NCBI GenBank assembly: GCA_964369145.1
Contig: CAYJEE010000017.1
Location: 1-13,228, forward strand
Origin: UBA910 sp964369145
GTDB lineage: Bacteria > Patescibacteriota > Minisyncoccia > Phycocordibacterales > DATDWN01
DNA length: 13,228 nt
Direction: 5' to 3'
Positions 1 through 6,973 of this stretch are shown piece by piece. Numbering within the stretch: the first letter of the stretch is position 1; the number at the start of each line of letters is the position of its first letter. Position numbers and translations under genes: made by a program. The notes under the pieces are model-generated. The model had not been told where the DNA came from. It ran no database searches and saw only the letters and a list, made by a program, of their open reading frames with translations.

Positions 1-840
1 TGAGACGTACTTGTCAAACAGATGCGAAAGCAGAACATAGTGAACCGACGGTCCGTTTTAGAGGCGGCCGGAGATTATCGGATAAAAGCTACCCTGGGGA
101 TAACAGGCTGGTTGTGCCTAAGCGTCCATAGCGACGGCACAGTTCGGCACCTCGATGTCGGCTCATCTTATCCTGGGGGTGGAGAAGCTCCCAAGGGTTT
201 GGCTGTTCGCCAATTAAAAAGATACGCGAGCTGGGTTCAGACCGTGGAGACAAGAAACTTCGGTTTCAAGTCTCCACAATCTGAATCCTTAGAGGTTTTT
301 TCGTTTGAAAAGGAAAAAGAAATTTAAGAAATTTCTAGATATATAAAAAGAGATAGAACAATCACATCACGGCGGCATTTTACGGAAACGTAAAGTTGAG
401 AAGCTGGGTATTTCGGTAGAATCCATTTCTAAGTGGACAATGCCGAGGGTGACTAATAATTTAGTTACTTGTAGAGACTACATACCAGCCATCCATGTAA
501 ATGGATGAGCGCATAGTCCGAACCTTCGAGTAATCGGAGTAACATAAGCGTGAGACAGGTTGGTCTCCTATCTACTGCAGGCGTTGATTCTTGAGAAGAT
601 TTGCCCCTAGTACGAGAGGACCGGGGTGAACTGACCTCTGGTGTATCTGCTGTCTTGCCAAAGGCACCGCAGAGTAGCTAAGTTGGGAAATGATAAACGC
701 TGAAAGCATCTAAGCGTGAAGCATACTTCAAGATAAGGAATCGTTTGAGACCCGTAAGAGATGATTACGTGATAGGCACTCGGTGTACGCATAGCAATAT
801 GTTGAGCCAAGGTGTACTAATTAGTCGATTCTTATTAGGA
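1..840 (+). rRNA. rrl: 23S ribosomal RNA, 3' part, interrupted by a group I intron
   Basis: This is the 3' portion of the large-subunit rRNA; its 5' part lies outside the window. Exon sequence is 1-245 and 549 to about 840. Recognisable conserved stretches include the peptidyl-transferase region around 95-180 (CTACCCTGGGGATAACAGGC) and the sarcin-ricin loop at 608-622 (AGTACGAGAGGACCGG). Removing 246-548 joins ACCGT to CGTGAGACAGG, which restores the near-universal CGTCGTGAGACAG segment. The 3' boundary is approximate because the 5' strand of the terminal helix is not visible. An open frame at 22-327 runs through exon and intron and is not a gene. Confidence 0.96.
246..548 (+). ncRNA. Group I self-splicing intron in 23S rRNA, no endonuclease ORF
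   Basis: A 303-nt insertion in the conserved CGU/CGUGAGACAG segment of 23S rRNA, which I place at E. coli position about 2593. A full core can be drawn. P1 pairs exon CCGU (242-245) with the guide GCGG (372-375), giving the expected U-G wobble at the 5' splice site. P10 pairs guide CACG (368-371) with exon CGUG (549-552). P2 is TTTACG-GAAA-CGTAAA near 379-394; P3 403-407/485-489; P4 414-418/441-445; P5 422-426/433-437; P6 449-456/461-468; P7 476-480/514-518 (GACUA/UAGUC); P8 491-506 with a GUAA loop; P9 524-539 with a GUAA loop. The last intron base is G (548), as the family requires. The P1 loop (246-371) is expanded and holds its own hairpin but no credible protein. Seen: the helices and splice-site bases. 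Known of the family: excision by guanosine-initiated transesterification. Confidence 0.93.
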
Positions 841-892
841 AATTTACGAACCACTCCACTTTGGTGTGGAGGTTATGTTTAACACATTCATG

Positions 893-927
893 CTCTGTTA
901 TCTGATATTAATTGTCAGAGTTTTTTA
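893..927 (+). terminator. Weak terminator-like hairpin after 23S
   Basis: CTCTG and CAGAG pair across a loop that contains a CTGA/TCAG match, followed by a run of six T. The stem is short, and termination between 23S and 5S would be unexpected, so this may instead be a processing structure. Confidence 0.25.
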
Positions 928-943
928 GTACATTGAGTTTTTT

Positions 944-1076
944 GTCTTGGTGATTTGTCGCAGATGGTCCGCCTTACAGGCGCTGTACACCTTTCGCATT
1001 TTGCTATTTATTAAAATCGCAAAACGCTCAAGGTCTTGCGCTTGGGTCCCATCCCAAGCTCACCTGTTCTCACTCA
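944..1076 (+). pseudogene. Degenerate 5S-like segment interrupted by hairpins
   Basis: Positions 944-970 match the start of the intact 5S gene (TTGGTGATTTGTCGCAG against CTGGTGATTCGTCGCAG), and 1059-1076 match its continuation (CACCTGTTCTCACTC against CACCTGTTCTCATTC). About 85 nt lie between them and form small hairpins: CGCC/GGCG at 970-981, a GCATTTTGC/GCAAAACGC pair at about 996-1027, and GCTTGGG/CCCAAGC at about 1040-1059. No partner for the closing 5S helix is present, so this is not a working 5S. It could be an old, insertion-split 5S copy or spacer sequence built from 5S duplications. Confidence 0.5.
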
Positions 1077-1100
1077 ATTAATACAATCAGTTGAAAATTT

Positions 1101-1213
1101 AGTTCTGGTGATTCGTCGCAGAGGTCACACCTGTTCTCATTCCGAACACAGTAGTTAAGCTCTGTTGAGGCGATGATACTCCGCAAGGGGAAAAGTAGCT
1201 AGTCGCCAGAACT
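1101..1213 (+). rRNA. rrf: 5S ribosomal RNA
   Basis: About 113 nt. The terminal helix pairs AGTTCTGG (1101-1108) perfectly with CCAGAACT (1206-1213) and extends inward. Internal 5S hallmarks are present: CCGAACACAGTAGTTAAGC (1142-1160) and the CGATGATACT...GGGGAAAAGTAG segment (1171-1198). It follows 23S in the same direction, as in a normal rRNA operon tail, although the 23S-5S spacer is long and holds a degenerate 5S-like copy. Confidence 0.94.
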
Positions 1214-1234
1214 AAGAATTCAACTCAAAAACAC

Positions 1235-1263
1235 TTGGTTACCCCAATTGTTTTTGTTATAAT
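1235..1263 (+). promoter_or_regulatory. Promoter for the small membrane protein at 1270
   Basis: TTGGTT (1235-1240), a 17-nt spacer and a perfect TATAAT (1258-1263), preceded by TG at the extended -10 position. The predicted start falls on or next to the ATG at 1270, so the mRNA would have no leader. An inverted repeat CCAATT/AATTGG (1244-1249/1261-1266) spans the spacer and -10 and could be an operator. Confidence 0.65.
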
Positions 1264-1269
1264 TGGAAT

Positions 1270-1647
1270 ATGGTAAATATCAGGAATTTTTTGTTGAAGT
1301 CTTCTGTAATTGTTGCAACTCCTCTTATTTATTTTCTCCCTTTTACGTTTGGTTATTTTCTTTATCTTTCACCAATTTTCCTCATTACACGTATTTTTGG
1401 TATATCGGAATTTATATTCCTAGGTAAGCCTGGAGATTTTTTCCCAACTCCCAATATAAAAGGTTGGGTATTCTTAGTCTTGGCATGGATGATAACCGGA
1501 GCATTTTTAGGTTTTTTAGTGTATAAACTCCGAGAGTTTCATGCTAAAAAGAAAAACGAATCGATTAGTTTGAATTTTAGTGCCCTTATTACAGTTTTGT
1601 TTTTGCAAATATTAACGGCCATAATCTTTCTTTTTTTACCAGTATAA
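1270..1647 (+). CDS. Small multi-spanning membrane protein of unknown function
   Basis: 125 residues, very hydrophobic, with probable membrane segments at about 12-40 (one long or two short helices), 66-87 and 103-124, and a basic loop (residues 88-98, containing HAKKK) between the last two. I do not recognise a family. It has its own promoter, with TATAAT ending 6 nt before the ATG, and no Shine-Dalgarno sequence, so a leaderless mRNA is likely. It sits between the intact 5S gene and a copy of the 5S 3' end, and a strong terminator follows. The coding sequence is AT-rich compared with the core genes downstream. The flanking 5S repeats and the composition suggest an inserted accessory gene. 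That it is a gene is likely; its function is unknown. Confidence 0.7.
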   Translation: MVNIRNFLLKSSVIVATPLIYFLPFTFGYFLYLSPIFLITRIFGISEFIFLGKPGDFFPTPNIKGWVFLVLAWMITGAFLGFLVYKLREFHAKKKNESISLNFSALITVLFLQILTAIIFLFLPV

Positions 1648-1651
1648 GTAG

Positions 1652-1684
1652 GAAGTAGCTAGTCGCCAGGACAAAGTATTCAAT
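1652..1684 (+). pseudogene. Second copy of the 5S rRNA 3' end
   Basis: AAGTAGCTAGTCGCCAG is identical to the last part of the intact 5S (1193-1209), and similarity continues about 15 nt past the gene end (GACAAAGTATTCAA against AACTAAGAATTCAA). Only the 3' end is present. Together with the intact 5S it brackets the membrane-protein ORF at 1270-1647. Confidence 0.8.
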
Positions 1685-1686
1685 GG

Positions 1687-1716
1687 AAAAACCACTTACA
1701 TTTGTAAGTGGTTTTT
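1687..1716 (+). terminator. Rho-independent terminator
   Basis: Perfect 13-bp stem, AAAAACCACTTAC with GTAAGTGGTTTTT, around an ATTT loop, followed by CTTTT. It separates the membrane-protein ORF and 5S remnant from the VWA gene. Confidence 0.92.
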
Positions 1717-1735
1717 CTTTTAGTTGGCGTTTTAT

Positions 1736-1746
1736 TTTGGTATCAT
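1736..1746 (+). promoter_or_regulatory. Extended -10 promoter for the VWA-rodA pair
   Basis: TTTTGGTATCAT: a TATCAT hexamer (1741-1746) with TG one base upstream, the extended -10 arrangement. The gap to the ATG at 1753 is 6 nt, which predicts a leaderless transcript. I see no good -35. Confidence 0.5.
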
Positions 1747-1752
1747 ATACAC

Positions 1753-3126
1753 ATGATTTCTTGGTCATTCAAACGACAGCTCTTGTATCTTGCACTCCCA
1801 CTTTTTATACTTCTTAGTCTTTTTGGTGTGGTGTTTTTTAAATATCTCTATGTAGCGCCTTCGTGTTTTGATGGGGTAAAAAACGGAGATGAGACAGGAC
1901 GTGATTGCGGAGGTTCATGTCAGTTGTTGTGTACGTCTGATTCACTTAAGCCGGTGGTATATTGGGCAGAATCTTTCAATATATCTGGATCGGTATGGAA
2001 TGTGGCGGCGTATGTAGAGAATCCAAATACGACATCCGAAGCAAAAAAAGCAGGATATGTATTTCGGTTATATGATGAAACGGGTATTGTAATTACGGAA
2101 GTTTTTGGCGAGACATTTATTCCAAAAAACAAAAAGTTCTTAGTATTTTATCCAAGTGTCAATACAAATGGAAAGAATGTAAAACGAACCGAGTTTGATT
2201 TTACAGGACAAATCTCATGGACGACTACGTCTACACGGAGTCCTGACATAAAGGTGACTCATGGATCGATCGAACGAGCATCTACCACTCCGCTTATTTC
2301 AGGAGTGATAGAAAACACAGGTGCTGTTTCCAGTGGGCCTTTTGAGGTTTCAGTTATTGTGTATGATGGGCGAGGGAATGCAATCGGAGCGTCTCGTACA
2401 TATGTAGAAAGTATTGCAGTGCGTGATCGTAAGGAGTTTGGTTTTACATGGCCTATGCCTTTCAAAGAGACTGAAGAGGTGTGTGAAGTGCCTTCTGATG
2501 TGATGCTCGTACTCGATCGTTCGGGGAGTATGGCGAGTATTTCACGTACACCACCTGAGCCTCTTTCAAGTGTAAAATCGACCGCGATTTCATTTGTAGA
2601 ATCACGAAAAACAGATGATCAGGTAGGTGTCGTGTCATTTGCAAACGAAGCCTCTGTTCCTGTTGACCATGTACTCTCTGCTTCTGTTAAAGATGTTGCA
2701 AAATCAATCGAACGTATTTTTATAGGTACAACATCAGCGCAAAATACAAATATTGGGGATGGTTTTATAAAGGCAACAGAAGAGTTGCGAAGTTTTCGAG
2801 TACGACCAGATGCAAAAAAGGTGATTGTCCTCCTGACTGATGGTGATCCGACTGATCCTAAAAAACCAGGAGAAACAAATTATCCTACATTGTTTGCAGA
2901 AGCTGCTGCAGATACAGCGAAATCAGAAAACATTTCCGTGTTTACGATAGGGCTCGGGTCTCTGGTAAACAATGACCTACTATCGCGTCTTGCATCGACA
3001 CCTTCTTTTTATTTTAAAGCTCCGACAAGTGCTGAGTTATCGAAAATATACAATACAATTAGTAAAAGTATTTGTACGCTTAAACCAAATATGATTGAGG
3101 TTATCACTATTCCTGTATCTCGATAA
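1753..3126 (+). CDS. Membrane-anchored von Willebrand factor A domain protein
   Basis: 457 residues from the ATG at 1753. An upstream in-frame GTG at 1708 lies inside the terminator stem and is rejected. Residues 8-34 form one membrane helix; the rest is probably outside the cell. Four cysteines follow (C38, C52, C56, C60) in a CxDGxxNxDExxxDCGGxCxxxC pattern, probably disulfide-bonded. Residues about 150-240 look like an Ig-like beta domain. The VWA domain (about 248-445) has the metal-binding MIDAS signature D255-R-S257-G-S259, a TNIGDG segment with the expected Thr, and D363 in LLTDGDP, so it should bind a divalent metal and a protein or surface ligand. The ligand is unknown. The gene heads a two-gene unit with the rodA-type gene, 5 nt apart. 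A role in attachment or envelope organisation is inference. Confidence 0.9.
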   Translation: MISWSFKRQLLYLALPLFILLSLFGVVFFKYLYVAPSCFDGVKNGDETGRDCGGSCQLLCTSDSLKPVVYWAESFNISGSVWNVAAYVENPNTTSEAKKAGYVFRLYDETGIVITEVFGETFIPKNKKFLVFYPSVNTNGKNVKRTEFDFTGQISWTTTSTRSPDIKVTHGSIERASTTPLISGVIENTGAVSSGPFEVSVIVYDGRGNAIGASRTYVESIAVRDRKEFGFTWPMPFKETEEVCEVPSDVMLVLDRSGSMASISRTPPEPLSSVKSTAISFVESRKTDDQVGVVSFANEASVPVDHVLSASVKDVAKSIERIFIGTTSAQNTNIGDGFIKATEELRSFRVRPDAKKVIVLLTDGDPTDPKKPGETNYPTLFAEAAADTAKSENISVFTIGLGSLVNNDLLSRLASTPSFYFKAPTSAELSKIYNTISKSICTLKPNMIEVITIPVSR

Positions 3127-3131
3127 ACTAT

Positions 3132-4262
3132 ATGAAACGGATTGCTACAATATGGAGCGGGGTTGATTGGATACTCACGTCATGTGTGTGTTTGATCGTG
3201 TGTGCCGGTCTTGTGACCATGAATTCATTTGTGGGCGATACTGCATTTTTCGACAAACAGCTGGTCCTTTTTTTTATTTCATTTGCACTATTTTTGGTAG
3301 TAAGTCTTGTTGACTGGAGATTTTTAAGGAGAACACAGGTGATCATGATCATCTACGGTATTGCAGTTGCACTCCTTAGTCTTTTGTTTGTAGTAGGATC
3401 TGTGTTTAAAGGTGCGCAGAGTTGGTTTAGTGTTGGTGGGTTTACCTTTCAGCCGGTTGATAGTGCAAAGCTTGCAGTAATCCTCGTACTATCAAAATAT
3501 TTTTCTCGTCGGCATGTAGAAATTGCGCATGTAAGACATATTATTGTGTCCGGTTTTTATGTGGGTATAATTTTTCTACTCGTCTTTCTTCAGCCAGACT
3601 TTGGCTCTGCGATTATTATTTTTGCTACATGGCTCGGTATGGTGCTTGTGTCAGGTATTTCAAAAAAGCACCTTGCACTCGTCGCAGTCCTCGGGGTGGT
3701 CTCGTTTGGTTTGCTCTGGGGTTTTGTGTTTAAACCGTACCAAAAAGCACGTATTATGACCTTTGTCAGTCCACTCTCTGATATTAGAGGCTCAGGGTAT
3801 AACGCGTATCAGTCGGTGATCGCAGTAGGTTCAGGACAATTATTTGGCAAAGGTATCGGATACGGAACACAGTCAAAACTTCAGTTTCTTCCAGAATATC
3901 AAACAGATTTTATCTTTGCTGCGTTTGCTGAAGAATGGGGATTTTTTGGAGTAGTTATTTTGTTTACATTGTACGCAATTGTTTTCGTACGTATGCTTCG
4001 TATCGCATCGAGAGGCGGATCAAACTTTGAAGTACTTTTCGGGACAGGGTTGACGATTCTTTTTATGACACATGCCACGATTCATATAGGGATGAACATC
4101 GGTCTGCTTCCGGTGACCGGAAACACCTTACCGTTTATGAGTTACGGAGGGTCTCACATGTTAAACGAATTTTTAGGTCTCGGTATACTCATGGGGATGA
4201 ATAAATACAGTCGCGCAGTGCATAAGGATCTTTCTCAAAACGAAATTGTTGGTGTAGCATAG
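3132..4262 (+). CDS. rodA: SEDS-family peptidoglycan polymerase (RodA/FtsW type)
   Basis: 376 residues with about 10 membrane segments, the usual size for RodA. SEDS proteins polymerise glycan strands from lipid II together with a class B penicillin-binding protein. Family marks in order: GAQSWF (about 95), QPDFGSA, SGYNAYQSVIAVGSGQLFGKG, PEYQTDFIFAAFAEEWGF and LLPVTGNTLPFMSYGGS. The aspartate in QTDFIF (residue 259) corresponds to the catalytic Asp of characterised RodA proteins. The short form and the TDFIF motif favour RodA over FtsW, but the two are hard to separate without a tree. No Shine-Dalgarno sequence; the ATG is 5 nt after the VWA stop codon, so translation is probably coupled. 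No partner penicillin-binding protein lies in the window. Confidence 0.93.
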   Translation: MKRIATIWSGVDWILTSCVCLIVCAGLVTMNSFVGDTAFFDKQLVLFFISFALFLVVSLVDWRFLRRTQVIMIIYGIAVALLSLLFVVGSVFKGAQSWFSVGGFTFQPVDSAKLAVILVLSKYFSRRHVEIAHVRHIIVSGFYVGIIFLLVFLQPDFGSAIIIFATWLGMVLVSGISKKHLALVAVLGVVSFGLLWGFVFKPYQKARIMTFVSPLSDIRGSGYNAYQSVIAVGSGQLFGKGIGYGTQSKLQFLPEYQTDFIFAAFAEEWGFFGVVILFTLYAIVFVRMLRIASRGGSNFEVLFGTGLTILFMTHATIHIGMNIGLLPVTGNTLPFMSYGGSHMLNEFLGLGILMGMNKYSRAVHKDLSQNEIVGVA

Positions 4263-4380
4263 CTCCATATTTGGCGAACTCCTTTGTCGGAATTCCGATT
4301 GATGACCGCTCACCTTACAACGAGTAAGGCTCGGGATCATCAATTGGTTTCCTTCGCGGATTTCATCCAAATCTGAAGCT
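4261..4380 (+). repeat. Structured intergenic element, copy A (after rodA)
   Basis: Begins at the rodA stop codon. Nested pairing: AGCT/AGCT (4261-4264/4377-4380), ATTTGG/CCAAAT (4269-4274/4367-4372), an 11-bp stem CCGATTGATGA/TCATCAATTGG (4295-4305/4337-4347) and a tip CCTTAC/GTAAGG (4313-4318/4324-4329) with loop AACGA. The loop context and the CAAATCTGAA near the end are shared with the element after secF at 11146-11264. There is no U-tract for a standard terminator. Function unknown. Confidence 0.7.
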
Positions 4381-4399
4381 CTAAAATACAAAATGCCTT

Positions 4400-5539
4400 T
4401 TAGAAGTTCCCAGTATAAACTTTTATAGTTTGAGATATCTGAGTTTCCAGAGAAAATTCTTTTTCTACTTTTGTTTTCAGTTTTGTGCCGTATTCTTTTC
4501 GTTTATTTGTTTGAGAAAAAAGGTGACCAAGGGCTTGGTAAATCTCTTCATTGTTTGGTCTGACCAACACCCCATTTTCTCCATTGGTAATAATCTCAGG
4601 AATACCGCCGACACGAGATGCGAGGACGGGAAGTCCAGCATATCCTGCTTCGAGTATGGTGTAGGGAAGCGCTTCGGTGCGTGAGGTGAGTGTAAAAATA
4701 TCAAACGCTTTGAGGTATTTTTTTGCGTTGGGAATTTTTCCAACCAAAAAAACTTTATGTTCCAGTCTGTGGTCTTTGATGAGCTGCTCGAGACTTTTTC
4801 GTTCTTCACCGTCTCCGATAATAAAAAACTGAAAAGGGACTGTAATACGTGCCAAAGCTTCAATGAGCAAATCAAGGCCTTTGTTAGGGTGGAGCTCAGA
4901 AATTGTACCGAGCCACAGCATCTCAGTATCACTTGTGGGGTATTTTGTTTTAAAAAAGATGCGAGCTGTGTTTTTTTCTTCCATATCAAATGCACTCATG
5001 CCGTTGTAGACGACACATGTTTTGTTGCGTACTGATCGCAGGCCAGATACATCATTTTTTGTTTTTTTTGATACACAAATTGTGCGGTCAGAAAGGAGAA
5101 TAGTTGCCCAATGTAGACACAGGAAAAATTTCCGGATGATCCATGGACGACCTTCGTTTGAGCTCCAGCCATGTCCGGTAAATATAATACGCGGTACTCG
5201 AGCGATGCGCCCAGCGAGCGCTCCCATAAGTCCAGCTTTTGAACTGTTGGTGTGTAAGATATCTGGTCGAAGCTCTTTGAGTTTTTTGGTAAGGGTGAAA
5301 AACGCACGCACTTCAGAAAGAGGGTTTATGTTGCGGGAGAGGTGAGGGATTGTTTCGACAGACACCCCTTTTTCAATAAGCCTGTTTTTGAGTTCGTCGC
5401 CAGTGCCACAAAGGACGATTGATTCAAAAGTTTCCTGGGGGAGGTGTGTAGCGAGGGTGTGCAGATAGTGCTGAGCGCCACCAAAAGGTTCTCCTTTGGT
5501 GATCAAATGCACAACTCGTTTTTTAGCGTCTTCTTGCAT
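4400..5539 (-). CDS. GT4-family glycosyltransferase
   Basis: 379 residues from the ATG at 5539 (MQEDAKKRVVHLIT). Longer in-frame starts run back through the promoter of the divergent gene and are unlikely. GT-B fold of the GT4 family: the N-terminal half has the glycine-rich loop near GEPFGGAQHYL that contacts acceptor and donor, and the C-terminal half has LWLGTISELHPNKGLDLLIEAL and the donor-binding EALPYTILEA (E-x7-E), followed by GLPVLASRVGGIPEII. It should transfer a sugar from a nucleotide donor to a lipid-linked or nascent glycan at the inner face of the membrane. The divergent neighbour starts such glycans, so the two probably serve one surface polysaccharide pathway. Donor and acceptor cannot be read from the sequence. 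A TAAAAT box with TG upstream ends 8 nt before the ATG, so the mRNA is probably leaderless. Confidence 0.92.
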   Translation of the reverse strand: MQEDAKKRVVHLITKGEPFGGAQHYLHTLATHLPQETFESIVLCGTGDELKNRLIEKGVSVETIPHLSRNINPLSEVRAFFTLTKKLKELRPDILHTNSSKAGLMGALAGRIARVPRIIFTGHGWSSNEGRPWIIRKFFLCLHWATILLSDRTICVSKKTKNDVSGLRSVRNKTCVVYNGMSAFDMEEKNTARIFFKTKYPTSDTEMLWLGTISELHPNKGLDLLIEALARITVPFQFFIIGDGEERKSLEQLIKDHRLEHKVFLVGKIPNAKKYLKAFDIFTLTSRTEALPYTILEAGYAGLPVLASRVGGIPEIITNGENGVLVRPNNEEIYQALGHLFSQTNKRKEYGTKLKTKVEKEFSLETQISQTIKVYTGNF

Positions 5540-5547
5540 GTCCCTGT

Positions 5548-5567
5548 ATTTTACCATACTATATACT
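5548..5567. promoter_or_regulatory. Overlapping divergent promoters
   Basis: On the minus strand, TGGTAAAAT places a -10 at 5553-5548, ending 8 nt before the glycosyltransferase ATG (5539). On the plus strand, TATACT (5562-5567) ends 9 nt before the sugar-transferase ATG (5577). The two ATGs are only 37 nt apart, so the two polymerases would compete. No clear -35 on either strand. Confidence 0.55.
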
Positions 5568-5576
5568 GTATATTCT

Positions 5577-6929
5577 ATGACTATTTCAAATAAAAAAGAG
5601 GTTATCCTGCTTTTTTTTGGGGACATGCTTTTTTACTTCCTCGCATTATTTGGTACGCTCGCACTTCGTATGGGAGAAGTGCCATCTCTTGCGCTGTATA
5701 TCACACACCTTGTCCCGTTTAGTATTCTCTTTGTCGTATGGTTTTTGGTGTACTATATCGCAGGGCTATATGAAAGACATACACTGATTATCAGTTCGCA
5801 GCTTCCGAGCATTATTTTTAATGCACAGATCGCAAACTCAGTATTGGCAGTAGTATTTTTCTATGCATTTCCTCAGTTTGGCATTACGCCAAAAACAATT
5901 CTTCTTTTGTTTGTTATCAATTCTTTTGTACTAGGAGTACTCTGGAGAGTGTATGGAGTTAAAATTTTTGGCTTTAAAGAAAAGGAACGAGCACTCTTGA
6001 TTGGATCAGGGAAAGAAATGAAAGAGTTGTTTGAAGAAGTAAATCACAAAGGACGATACATGGTGGAGTTTGTTTCATCGATCAACGTGGATGATGTCGC
6101 GGATGTAAATATTCAAGAAGACATTGTGCAAGCAATCTACAAAAATAATGTAAAACTTGTAGCGATAGAGTTTTCGAATGAAAAAGTGCGACCACTTCTC
6201 CCGCATCTCTACAACCTCATGTATTCAAAAATCCGCTTTATCGATTCGCACAAGATCTATGAAGATGTATTTAATCGTATTCCACTTTCGCTGGTGACAT
6301 ACAGCTGGTTTCTTGAGAATATTTCAGTCTCACCGAAGTTTACCTATGACTTTTTGAAACGAGTGTTTGATATTGTCTTGTCTTTTGTGCTGGGGACTAT
6401 TTCGCTTCTTGTGTATCCGTTTGTGATTCTTGCGATTAAGCTCGATGATGGAGGAAAGTATTTCATCTCTCAAGAGCGCGTAGGACACAACAACAAGCTT
6501 GTGCGGATTATTAAGTTTCGTACGATGTCTGTGGATGACAGCGGGGAAGGTGTCGGTGCTGATCGTAAGATGAAAGTGACACGCGTCGGTGTGCTCTTGC
6601 GTGCGACACGTATCGACGAGCTCCCACAGCTGTGGAATGTATTTTTTGGAGATATCTCTCTGATCGGCCCTCGCCCGGAGCTGCCAAACCTGGTCAAACT
6701 CTATGAAAAAGAAATTAGTTTCTACAATGTCCGCCACCTCATCAAACCAGGACTTTCTGGCTGGGCACAGCTCTACCAAAAAGACCCGCCAAAATTTGGC
6801 ACCGACTACGACCAAACAAAAGCAAAACTTTCCTACGACCTTTTCTATATCAAAAATCGATCATTCTGGCTGGATATTAAGATTGCACTTAAAACTGTAA
6901 AAACATTGCTCTCGCGAAGCGGAGTTTGA
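5577..6929 (+). CDS. Polyprenyl-phosphate sugar-1-phosphate transferase (WbaP/CpsE-like)
   Basis: 450 residues from the ATG at 5577; the earlier in-frame start would lie inside the divergent gene. It should move a sugar-1-phosphate from a nucleotide sugar to undecaprenyl phosphate, the first membrane step of surface polysaccharide synthesis. N-terminal half: four membrane helices (about 9-130), then a cytosolic nucleotide-binding-like domain starting ALLIGSGKEMKELF. C-terminal catalytic domain (about 260-450): KRVFDIVLSFVLG, FISQERVGHNNKLVRIIKFRTM, RIDELPQLWNVFFGDISLIGPRPE with the catalytic Asp-Glu pair (D347, E348), and PGLSGWAQLYQ. Length and order match the polyisoprenyl-phosphate hexose-1-phosphate transferase family. 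The last 79 nt recur at 8132-8211. Which sugar is used cannot be told. Confidence 0.94.
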   Translation: MTISNKKEVILLFFGDMLFYFLALFGTLALRMGEVPSLALYITHLVPFSILFVVWFLVYYIAGLYERHTLIISSQLPSIIFNAQIANSVLAVVFFYAFPQFGITPKTILLLFVINSFVLGVLWRVYGVKIFGFKEKERALLIGSGKEMKELFEEVNHKGRYMVEFVSSINVDDVADVNIQEDIVQAIYKNNVKLVAIEFSNEKVRPLLPHLYNLMYSKIRFIDSHKIYEDVFNRIPLSLVTYSWFLENISVSPKFTYDFLKRVFDIVLSFVLGTISLLVYPFVILAIKLDDGGKYFISQERVGHNNKLVRIIKFRTMSVDDSGEGVGADRKMKVTRVGVLLRATRIDELPQLWNVFFGDISLIGPRPELPNLVKLYEKEISFYNVRHLIKPGLSGWAQLYQKDPPKFGTDYDQTKAKLSYDLFYIKNRSFWLDIKIALKTVKTLLSRSGV

Positions 6930-6931
6930 CA
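6852..6931 (+). repeat. Direct repeat, copy 1 (3' end of the sugar-transferase gene)
   Basis: Aligns without gaps to 8132-8211, offset 1280. From 6853 on I count 9 mismatches in 79 positions, all transitions. The repeat covers the last 26 codons, the stop codon and a TTGACA box that overlaps the stop. Confidence 0.92.
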
Positions 6932-6953
6932 GTTGATATAATTTATGTAAAGT
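6926..6953 (+). promoter_or_regulatory. Promoter for the ORF at 6974
   Basis: Perfect TTGACA (6926-6931) overlapping the TGA stop of the sugar transferase, a 16-nt spacer and a weak TAAAGT (6948-6953). A TATAAT at 6937-6942 is too close to this -35 to pair with it. The same TTGACA-16 nt-TAnnnT layout precedes the ORFs at 8253 and 11355. Confidence 0.4.
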
Positions 6954-6973
6954 GTTATTTGAAGGAGTCTTGA

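Noticed and set aside
22..327. 101-codon open frame at the window start
   Set aside because: It runs through conserved 23S rRNA and the first part of the group I intron; the conservation is that of rRNA, not protein.
841..1100. tRNA gene in the 23S-5S spacer
   Set aside because: I found no cloverleaf, no GTTCRANYC T-loop and no acceptor stem; the hairpins there do not fit a tRNA.
1708..1752. GTG start for the VWA protein
   Set aside because: It lies inside the terminator stem and upstream of the promoter -10; the signal-anchor helix begins after the ATG at 1753.
4477..5345. Several open frames opposite or alongside the glycosyltransferase gene
   Set aside because: They are frame shadows of a well-supported GT4 gene, with no ribosome site or family motifs.
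5496..5576. Longer N-terminus of the sugar transferase
   Set aside because: It would overlap the start of the divergent glycosyltransferase and both promoters; the family N-terminus begins near the ATG at 5577.
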